NCBI GenBank assembly: GCA_900542425.1
Contig: UQNQ01000015.1
Coordinates: 1-38,947 of the forward strand
DNA length: 38,947 nucleotides
Direction: 5' to 3'
Source of the DNA: an uncultured Eubacteriales bacterium
GTDB lineage: Bacteria; Bacillota; Clostridia; Oscillospirales; CAG-272
Translations under genes and position numbers: made by a program
Notes under the pieces: model-generated
What the model was told of the DNA's origin: nothing
Seen by the model: only the letters and a program-made list of their open reading frames with translations
Databases searched by the model: none
In this document: positions 32,205-38,947 of the stretch, piece after piece
How positions within the stretch are numbered: the first letter of the stretch is position 1
Layout of the letters: every line of letters starts with the position of its first letter

Positions 32205-34133
32205 ATGGCGGAAACAAACAGAACCGGAAACAACGTATATGAAGATAGTCAAATACAGGTCTTGGAAGGCTTGGAAGCAGTCAGAAAGCGTCCGGGTATG
32301 TATATCGGTTCGACCTCACAAAGAGGACTTCATCATCTCGTATATGAAATTGTAGATAATTCGATTGATGAAGCGATGGCAGGCATCTGCACGGAAATCG
32401 AAGTAACTTTTCACCCGGACGGAAGTGTTTCCGTCCAGGATAACGGGCGTGGTATCCCAAGCGGAACCAACCAAAAGCTCGGTATCCCTACAACAGAAGT
32501 TGTTTTTACTGTTCTGCATGCCGGTGGAAAATTCGGCGCGGGCGGTTATAAATTTTCGGGAGGTCTGCATGGAGTCGGAGCTTCTGTTGTCAATGCACTT
32601 TCCGTTTGGACAGAAATTGAAAATTGCCATGACGGAGAAATGTATACGGAACGTTTTGAAAAAGGAAAAGTGGCAAGACCGTTCACACATATCGGCTCTT
32701 GCGGTGATAAACACGGACTTTATGTACGTTTTATGCCGGATGCTGAAATCTTTACGGAAACCATAGAATTCGATTATAATACCATTCTTAACAGAATGAG
32801 AGAACAGGCATTTCTAAATGCAGGTATTAAAATTACCGTAACGGACGCACGGGGAGAAGAACTTGTCACCAATGAACTTTATTATGAGGGCGGCGTGCGT
32901 AGTTTCGTTGAGCATCTCAATGCAATCAAGCATGGTGAAGTGCTTCACAATGTCATTTATATGACAAGTGAAACAGATGATAAATCTGCTGAAATCGCCA
33001 TTCAATATAACGACAGTTATAATGAGACACTGATGTCTTTTGCCAATAACATCGTTACTCCCGAAGGCGGAACGCATGAAGATGGCTTTAAAATGTCGCT
33101 GACGCGTGTTATCAACAATTATGCAAGAAAAAAAGGAATGCTTAAGGACAACGATCCGCCTCTTTCCGGAGACGATGTCCGTGAAGGAATATGCGCCGTT
33201 ATCTCAGTGAAACTGAGAGAACCGCAGTTTGAAGGGCAAACGAAAGGAAAACTTGGAAATTCTGAAATCAGAGGTTTTGTCAGCGGACTTGTTACCAGTA
33301 AACTCAATGAATTCTTTGAAGAAAATCCAAATGTAGCGAAAATCATTATTGAGAAAGCAATTTCCGCTTCCCGTGCAAGAGAAGCAGCTCGCCGCGCAAG
33401 AGAAAATGCACGCCGGAAAAGTCCTCTTGAAGGTGCGGGTCTTCCCGGAAAACTTGCGGATTGCCATGAAAAACGCAAAGAATTTACAGAGCTTTATCTT
33501 GTCGAGGGAAATTCTGCGGGCGGTTCGGCAAAAGACGGACGGGATAGCCATTTTCAGGCGATCTTGCCTATGCGAGGAAAGGTTTTGAATGTCGAAAAAA
33601 GCCGCCTTGATAAAGTTTATGCCAATACGCAGCTCATCCCGATTATTCAGGCGCTCGGCTGCGGTATCGGAGAAGAATTTGATATTTCAAAGCTGCGTTA
33701 CGGAAAGATTATCATTATGGCGGATGCCGATGTTGACGGTTCCCATATTCAGATTCTGCTTTTGACTTTCTTTTTCCGTCATATGAGAAAGCTGATCGAG
33801 GAAGGACATGTTTTTCTTGCACAGCCGCCTCTTTTTAAGGTGCATAAAGGAAAGCAAGTTCGTTATGCCTTTTCTGACGATGAAAGGGATATTTATATCA
33901 ACGAGCTTGGTCCGGGTGCACAGGCGGAGCGGTATAAAGGTCTTGGTGAGATGGATCCGGAGCAGCTATGGGAAACTACAATGGATCCTGAAAAGCGTAC
34001 GCTTTTACGGGTAGATATTGAAGACGCAATGGCATGTGATGAAATATTCTCCGTTCTTATGGGAGATAAAGTGGAGCCAAGACGGAAATTTATCGAGCAG
34101 AACGCGAAATATGCGGTAAATCTTGATATATGA
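32205..34133 (+). CDS. gyrB: DNA gyrase subunit B
   Basis: ATPase and TOPRIM subunit of gyrase, which introduces negative supercoils. 642 residues: GHKL ATPase domain (VDNSIDEAMAG, DNGRGIP, GGKFGAGGYKFSGGLHGVGASVVNALS), transducer, TOPRIM with EGNSAGGSA (from 434) and DADVDGSHI (Asp507, 509, 511), and the C-terminal tail RRKFIEQNAKYAVNLDI. At this length it is the short form without the Gram-negative insert. GAAAGGA upstream; 39 bp before gyrA. Confidence 0.98.
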   Translation: MAETNRTGNNVYEDSQIQVLEGLEAVRKRPGMYIGSTSQRGLHHLVYEIVDNSIDEAMAGICTEIEVTFHPDGSVSVQDNGRGIPSGTNQKLGIPTTEVVFTVLHAGGKFGAGGYKFSGGLHGVGASVVNALSVWTEIENCHDGEMYTERFEKGKVARPFTHIGSCGDKHGLYVRFMPDAEIFTETIEFDYNTILNRMREQAFLNAGIKITVTDARGEELVTNELYYEGGVRSFVEHLNAIKHGEVLHNVIYMTSETDDKSAEIAIQYNDSYNETLMSFANNIVTPEGGTHEDGFKMSLTRVINNYARKKGMLKDNDPPLSGDDVREGICAVISVKLREPQFEGQTKGKLGNSEIRGFVSGLVTSKLNEFFEENPNVAKIIIEKAISASRAREAARRARENARRKSPLEGAGLPGKLADCHEKRKEFTELYLVEGNSAGGSAKDGRDSHFQAILPMRGKVLNVEKSRLDKVYANTQLIPIIQALGCGIGEEFDISKLRYGKIIIMADADVDGSHIQILLLTFFFRHMRKLIEEGHVFLAQPPLFKVHKGKQVRYAFSDDERDIYINELGPGAQAERYKGLGEMDPEQLWETTMDPEKRTLLRVDIEDAMACDEIFSVLMGDKVEPRRKFIEQNAKYAVNLDI

Positions 34134-34172
34134 TCTGACCAAAGAGAAAACGAAAGGGATTAAAAAACATTC

Positions 34173-36689
34173 ATGGAACATAAAGACATATCGTATGAAA
34201 ATCAAAAAATCGTCGATGTGGAGATGGGCAAGCGCGTACAAAAATCTTTCATCGAATATGCGATGAGCGTCATTGTCGCGCGCGCCCTGCCTGATGTGCG
34301 TGACGGACTGAAGCCTGTTCACCGCAGAATTCTTTACGCGATGTATCAGGATAAATTAACTTATGACAGACCGTTCTGTAAATCCGCGACGACTGTCGGA
34401 AACGTGCTGGGACGTTATCATCCGCACGGTGACGCTTCTGTCTATGACGCGATGGTCCGTCTTGCGCAGCCGTTTAATATGCGTTATCCGTTGGTGGAAG
34501 GGCATGGAAACTTCGGTAACGTCGATGGAGACGGAGCCGCTGCTTACCGTTATACGGAGGCGAGAATGTCGAGACTTGCCAATGAAATGATGACGGACAT
34601 CGATAAAAACGTAGTTGATTTTGATCCTAACTTTGACAACCGTCTTGAGGAGCCGCAGGTGCTTCCTTCCAGATTTCCGAATCTGCTTGTCAACGGCTCG
34701 GTGGGAATTGCCGTGGGCATGGCGACAAATATTCCGCCGCATAATCTCGGTGAGGTAATCGACGGCACAATTTATTACATGAAGCATCCGGATGCGACGG
34801 TCGCGGATCTGATGAATTATATCAAGGGTCCTGATTTTCCGACTTACGGCATCATATGCGGCACTTCCGGAATCTATCAGGCATACCAGACAGGAAAAGG
34901 ACGTATTATTGTACGTGCGCGTGCCGAAGTAGATGAAAACAAGCGCAGAATTGTCGTAACGGAAATTCCGTACCAAGTCAACAAGAGCATGCTTGTGGAA
35001 TCCATTGCTGACCTTGTCAAGGATAAACGGATCGATGGAATCACGGAAATTCGGGATGAGTCCGGAAAAGCCGGCATGAAAATCGTTATCGAATATCGTC
35101 GTGATGCAAACGGACAGGTGCTGCTCAATCAGCTTTATAAATATACACAGCTTCAGGATACCTGTGCGGTCAATATGATAGCACTTGTCGGCGGAGAGCC
35201 GAAGCTGCTTGGGCTTCAGGAAATTTTAAAGCATTATATTGCGCATCAGGAAAATATCATTCGGCGTAGAACTCTCTTTGATCTCGAAAAGACCCGTGCG
35301 AGAGTGCATATTCTTGAGGGACTCAAGCTGGCGCTTGACGACATTGACGAAGTGATTGATACCATCCGAAAGAGCGCTTCCAAACAGGACGCGAGGGATG
35401 CGTTGGTATCAAGATTCGGGCTTTCACAAATCCAAGCACAGGCGATTGTCGATATGACACTCGGAAGTCTTGCGGGACTGGAGCGCCTTAAAATTGAAGA
35501 AGAACTTGCCGCAAAACAAAAGCTCATTGAAGAATTGGAAGGAATTCTCGCTGATGAGGGAAAAATTCAGGCGATTTTGGAAGAAGAGCTGCTTGCTATC
35601 AAGGAGAAATTTTCAGACAAACGGCGTACGGAGCTTTCTTCTTCTATTGATGATATCATCGATGAAGATCTGATCGATCGGCATGACTGTGTGATTACAT
35701 TGACGCATTCCGGATATATCAAGCGTGCGCCTGTCACGACATATTCCGCTCAGAAACGAGGCGGAAAAGGGATTATCGGCATGTCCACCAAAGAGGAGGA
35801 TTTTGTCGAGGACGTGATGATTGTGAATTCTCACAGTTATTTGCTTTTGTTTACCAATACCGGAAGAGTCTATATGAAAAAGGCATATCAGATTCCGGAA
35901 GCGTCACGAACGGCCAAGGGAACCAATATTGTAAACGTGATTGATATGAACGAAGGGGAAAAAATCACTTCTGTTATATCTGTTGCAGGCTTTGAAGAAA
36001 ACGAATATTTCGTTATGGTAACAAGGCATGGTGTTGTGAAGCGCGCAAATATCAAGGATTTTGAATATCAGAGAAAAGGCGGAAAAATCGCCATCCATCT
36101 CGATGATGGGGATGAGCTTGTGTTTGTCAAACATACAACGGGGAACAATGACGTCATTCTTGCTACACGTGAGGGCAAAGCTGTCCGTTTTAAAGAAACA
36201 GAAGCCCGTGTCATGGGACGTGCGGCGCGCGGCGTGCGCGGAATCCGGCTGCGCGGAGAGGATATCGTTGTCGGCGCAGCGATTGTGGAGGATGGAAAAT
36301 CACTTATTACCTTGACGGAAAAAGGATATGGAAAGCGAAATGATTTCAGTATCTATACGGCGCACAGCCGTGGAACGATGGGAATCATCTGTCAGAAAAT
36401 TACGGAAAAAACCGGGTATCTTGCAGGAATTGCCGCAGTCAGAGAAAACGACGATATTATGATTATTACAAACGATGGCACAATTATCCGTACACCGGTT
36501 TCCGGAATTCCGGTTTATGAAGGCAATAATACGGCGGGAGTTATTATTATGAGACTTTCTGGTGATGCACGCATCATCAGCTTTGCAGCAGCAAAATCCG
36601 AGGAAGAGGAAGAAGCAGAACTTCAGACAGCCGAAGAAAAAATCGAAGTACCGGATGCTGAAGAGATACCGGATGAGGATGAAATTTAA
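34173..36689 (+). CDS. gyrA: DNA gyrase subunit A
   Basis: Breakage-reunion subunit. 838 residues: the winged helix with HPHGDASVYDAMVRLAQ (from about 83), catalytic Tyr127 in YRYTEARM, a coiled-coil tower and a C-terminal pinwheel domain with the GyrA box QKRGGKG (527-533), which marks it as GyrA and not ParC. The tail ends in an acidic low-complexity stretch (EEEEEAELQTAEEKIEV). In the quinolone region the position equal to E. coli Ser83 is Ala88, while the position equal to Asp87 is Asp. GAAAGGG upstream. recA follows after 29 bp, with no terminator between. Confidence 0.98.
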   Translation: MEHKDISYENQKIVDVEMGKRVQKSFIEYAMSVIVARALPDVRDGLKPVHRRILYAMYQDKLTYDRPFCKSATTVGNVLGRYHPHGDASVYDAMVRLAQPFNMRYPLVEGHGNFGNVDGDGAAAYRYTEARMSRLANEMMTDIDKNVVDFDPNFDNRLEEPQVLPSRFPNLLVNGSVGIAVGMATNIPPHNLGEVIDGTIYYMKHPDATVADLMNYIKGPDFPTYGIICGTSGIYQAYQTGKGRIIVRARAEVDENKRRIVVTEIPYQVNKSMLVESIADLVKDKRIDGITEIRDESGKAGMKIVIEYRRDANGQVLLNQLYKYTQLQDTCAVNMIALVGGEPKLLGLQEILKHYIAHQENIIRRRTLFDLEKTRARVHILEGLKLALDDIDEVIDTIRKSASKQDARDALVSRFGLSQIQAQAIVDMTLGSLAGLERLKIEEELAAKQKLIEELEGILADEGKIQAILEEELLAIKEKFSDKRRTELSSSIDDIIDEDLIDRHDCVITLTHSGYIKRAPVTTYSAQKRGGKGIIGMSTKEEDFVEDVMIVNSHSYLLLFTNTGRVYMKKAYQIPEASRTAKGTNIVNVIDMNEGEKITSVISVAGFEENEYFVMVTRHGVVKRANIKDFEYQRKGGKIAIHLDDGDELVFVKHTTGNNDVILATREGKAVRFKETEARVMGRAARGVRGIRLRGEDIVVGAAIVEDGKSLITLTEKGYGKRNDFSIYTAHSRGTMGIICQKITEKTGYLAGIAAVRENDDIMIITNDGTIIRTPVSGIPVYEGNNTAGVIIMRLSGDARIISFAAAKSEEEEEAELQTAEEKIEVPDAEEIPDEDEI

Positions 36690-36718
36690 AGACTGAGTAA
36701 GAAAGCAGGAAAGAAGAT

Positions 36719-37852
36719 ATGGCAGAAAAAAAGAAAAAAGGTGCGGTAATCGCTCCGGTTTCCGCCGAGGAAAAGAAAAAGGCACTTGCAACAGCACTTT
36801 CTCAGATTGAAAAGGATTTTGGGAAAGGTACCATTATGAAGCTTGGGGAAAACGCACATATGAATGTTGCGGCGATTCCGACAGGCTCGCTTACCCTTGA
36901 TCTTGCACTCGGCATCGGAGGGGTGCCGCGCGGCAGAATCGTTGAGATCTTCGGGCCGGAATCCTCTGGCAAAACGACAGTTGCGCTTCATATCGCAGCA
37001 GAAGTTCAGAAAATGGGAGGCGAGGCGGCATTTATTGACGCCGAGCACGCGCTGGATCCTGTTTATGCAAAAGCTCTTGGCGTTAATATTGACAATCTTC
37101 TCGTTTCTCAGCCGGATAGTGGAGAACAGGCTTTGGAAATTACCGACGCGCTTGTCCGGTCAGGTGCTATCGATGTTGTAGTGGTAGACTCTGTGGCAGC
37201 TCTTGTCCCGCAGCAGGAAATTGACGGGGAAATGGGATCCAGTCATGTCGGACTGCAGGCAAGACTGATGAGTCAGGCTCTGCGTAAGCTTTCCGGTTCA
37301 ATTGCAAAAACAAACTGTGTTGTAATTTTTATCAATCAGCTTCGGGAAAAAGTCGGCGTAATGTATGGAAATCCCGAAACAACACCTGGCGGTCGGGCGC
37401 TGAAATTTTATGCGTCAGTCCGAATTGATGTGCGGAAAATTGAAAATCTCAAGCAAGGGGACGAGGTATATGGCAATCGTGTGAAATGTAAGGTTGTCAA
37501 AAATAAAGTCGCACCTCCGTTCCGTATAGCAGAATTTGATATTTTATACGGAAAGGGTATTTCCAAGGCGGGGGAAATTGTCGATATCGCAATGGAGCTG
37601 GGTCTTGTTCAAAAAAGCGGCTCATGGTTCTCTTATAACGGAGAAAGACTTGCACAGGGAAAGGATAACGCAAGAAAAACAATCGCATCCAATCCAGCGC
37701 TGATGAAAGAATTAGAAGAAAAAATCAAGGCAAAAGGGGATGAAATTGATCTCAGTGCCGGAGAAGCGTATTCTCTTGATGAAGAGGATGGCGCAGAGGA
37801 AGACAGCGACGCTTTCGATATCCGTTTGATCGATATTGAAGGGGAAGACTAA
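36719..37852 (+). CDS. recA: Recombinase RecA
   Basis: Forms ATP-dependent filaments on single-stranded DNA for strand exchange, and in relatives triggers LexA self-cleavage. 377 residues: N-terminal lysine-rich start, Walker A GPESSGKT (79-86), VVVVDSVAALVP (Walker B), loop L2 INQLREKVGVMYGNPETTPGG, TPGGRALKFYASVR, and an acidic C-terminal tail (EEDGAEEDSDAFDI). The ribosome site AGGAAAG lies in the 29-bp gap to gyrA. I see no LexA-type box and no promoter in that gap, so recA appears to be read with gyrBA. Confidence 0.98.
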   Translation: MAEKKKKGAVIAPVSAEEKKKALATALSQIEKDFGKGTIMKLGENAHMNVAAIPTGSLTLDLALGIGGVPRGRIVEIFGPESSGKTTVALHIAAEVQKMGGEAAFIDAEHALDPVYAKALGVNIDNLLVSQPDSGEQALEITDALVRSGAIDVVVVDSVAALVPQQEIDGEMGSSHVGLQARLMSQALRKLSGSIAKTNCVVIFINQLREKVGVMYGNPETTPGGRALKFYASVRIDVRKIENLKQGDEVYGNRVKCKVVKNKVAPPFRIAEFDILYGKGISKAGEIVDIAMELGLVQKSGSWFSYNGERLAQGKDNARKTIASNPALMKELEEKIKAKGDEIDLSAGEAYSLDEEDGAEEDSDAFDIRLIDIEGED

Positions 37853-37857
37853 GCGGA

Positions 37858-38514
37858 ATGAGAATTTCTATTCTTTCGCTGAAAAAAACGGCGGGCGGTT
37901 CAGAAACGGAATTTTCTGTCGAAATAACAGACGGGGAGAATCTGCAAACCATTCAGGGTTCTGTCCTTACTGATTTGTTATCCGAAGATTTTTATCCGAA
38001 ACACATTGAAGAGCCTGTATTGATCAGCAGAGAAACATGTGATGAACTGATTCATTGTATGGAAGAAACAAAAGCAATCAAAAAAGGGATTGCACTGCTT
38101 GCCTATTCCGGCTGTACCATCAAAGCAATGAAAAGAAAGCTGATGTTAAAAGGCTTTTCTGAAGAGACCTCGACAGAAGCGGCGATATATCTTGGATCGC
38201 ATGGCTTTATCCGAGAAGAACGTGATGCGTCAATGCTTTTACAGACTTTGGTACAAAGGAAACTGTATGGAGAAAACCGAATCAAAAAAGAGCTTTTTGC
38301 AAAGGGCTTTGATGAGGATGTTATTCGGAAGGTTTTAGGAGAATTGGATACGGATTTTTCGGATATCTGCGCGCGCAGAATTGCCCGAATGGGTGGAATA
38401 GAATGTTTTTCAGACCGATTAAGCAGACAAAAAATAGTTGCTTCTCTCATGCGATACGGTTTTTCCTATGAAGATATCAGAGAAGCCATCCAAAAGCTTT
38501 CTGAAAAGGAATAA
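37858..38514 (+). CDS. recX: RecA regulator RecX
   Basis: Binds RecA filaments and limits or modulates their activity. 218 residues with the repeated three-helix modules of RecX (LLAYSGCTIKAMKRKLMLKGFSEE; LVQRKLYGENRIKKELFAKGFDEDVI; KIVASLMRYGFSYEDIREAI) preceded by an N-terminal beta region. It starts 5 bp after the recA stop, so the two are coupled. Its last 96 bp overlap a minus-strand membrane-protein gene. Confidence 0.93.
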   Translation: MRISILSLKKTAGGSETEFSVEITDGENLQTIQGSVLTDLLSEDFYPKHIEEPVLISRETCDELIHCMEETKAIKKGIALLAYSGCTIKAMKRKLMLKGFSEETSTEAAIYLGSHGFIREERDASMLLQTLVQRKLYGENRIKKELFAKGFDEDVIRKVLGELDTDFSDICARRIARMGGIECFSDRLSRQKIVASLMRYGFSYEDIREAIQKLSEKE

Positions 38515-38904
38515 TGTTTCGCGGGAGTCACTGTTGGCAGGAGAAATACATAAAGATATTTTCATTTGTACGATAAAAAAACAGAATGAAATGATGAAGG
38601 GTGTATGACTGGCTGTATATTGGGGAGCTTTGAGCAAGAAAACCAGAATGAAAAATAGGCACAGAGAACCTATATATAAGAATAATTTAAACTGGATATC
38701 GGTTTTTTCTTTATGCCGGTAAGAAGGAATAAAGTCTGCTAAAAACAACAGTATATACAGAATCAGCGACGTATAGATAATGATCGGATTATACTGTTCC
38801 AATTGGGAATGAACAGAGCCGTACAAGAGTACTAAAAGAATTCCCATTCCCCATTTGATTCCATCTAAAACCAGCGTTTCAGATACTTTGCCTGCTGTTA
38901 TCAT
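38419..38904 (-). CDS. Membrane protein, function unknown
   Basis: 161 residues with four hydrophobic segments (starting near MGILLVLLYG, IIIYTSLILYILLFLA, LFLYIGSLCLFFILVFLL and FIISFCFFIVQM) and a hydrophilic tail of about 40 residues. I recognise no family. The frame begins at the ATG at 38904, which lacks a clear ribosome site; Met20 (38847) is an alternative. The last 31 codons lie antisense within recX. The first 118 residues, between recX and the window edge, look genuinely membrane-like; the tail may be read-through past a lost stop. Confidence 0.5.
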   Translation of the reverse strand: MITAGKVSETLVLDGIKWGMGILLVLLYGSVHSQLEQYNPIIIYTSLILYILLFLADFIPSYRHKEKTDIQFKLFLYIGSLCLFFILVFLLKAPQYTASHTPFIISFCFFIVQMKISLCISPANSDSRETLFLFRKLLDGFSDIFIGKTVSHERSNYFLSA

Positions 38905-38947
38905 CGGTGAGTATTTTGTCCATTAATTCCAGTAGATTTTGTCTGAG
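38879..38947 (-). CDS. Possible C-terminal end of a gene entering from the right
   Basis: Twenty-two open codons on the minus strand (LRQNLLELMDKILTDDNSRQ, then Ser-Ile and TGA) have a plausible helical, hydrophilic C-terminal composition. They overlap the start of the membrane gene by 26 bp, which is more than usual. Too short for identification. Confidence 0.3.
   Translation of the reverse strand, partial: LRQNLLELMDKILTDDNSRQSI

Overview
The window is a chromosomal origin region of a low-to-mid GC Gram-positive bacterium, most likely a member of the Clostridia. The evidence is the dnaA-oriC-dnaN-recF-remB-gyrB-gyrA order, a Noc-like gene beside parA/parB, a CD1247-type zinc-ribbon protein, AGGAGG-type ribosome binding sites, and frequent TTG/GTG starts. 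The genus cannot be fixed from sequence alone. I see no rRNA, tRNA, CRISPR array, insertion sequence or prophage.

Layout. 1-1910 (minus strand): a strong promoter pointing out of the left edge, then an operon of a PII-like signalling protein and a CPA2-type cation/proton antiporter. 2013-16811 (plus strand): lipoate ligase, M18 aminopeptidase, YgiQ radical-SAM protein, galactokinase, a YycJ-like metallo-beta-lactamase, a hotdog thioesterase, RlmH, a DUF6506 protein, then mnmG-rsmG-noc-like-parA-parB and a small two-TM protein; two parS sites lie between noc-like and parA. 16870-27311 (minus strand): YmdB, a GNAT acetyltransferase, S-adenosylhomocysteinase, a GH78 rhamnosidase, an orphan SbcD-like phosphoesterase, a proline peptidase, EF-P, a Cys/Asp-rich zinc-ribbon protein and a PrsA/SurA-like lipoprotein. 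27580-38514 (plus strand): dnaA, the oriC gap with a DnaA-box cluster, dnaN, recF, remB, gyrB, gyrA, recA, recX. The right edge has a minus-strand membrane protein whose end overlaps recX and perhaps the tail of another gene.

How it works together. The right half is replication initiation, clamp, recombination and supercoiling, all co-directional with the fork. The left half carries segregation (ParABS, Noc-like) and tRNA/rRNA modification. Relative to oriC at about 29 kb, the whole 2-16.8 kb plus-strand block, including mnmG-rsmG-parAB, reads toward the origin and so meets the replication fork head-on. This is opposite to the usual Firmicutes arrangement, and the rpmH-rnpA-yidC-jag-mnmE genes that normally link dnaA to mnmG are absent.

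The observations most worth following are: the Noc-like protein with eroded CTP-binding motifs; a GC-rich foldable element between two parS palindromes; the palindromic operator candidate between the lplA and PII-antiporter promoters, whose half-site recurs at the left-edge promoter; the inverted orientation of the par block; and the gyrA-recA-recX linkage.
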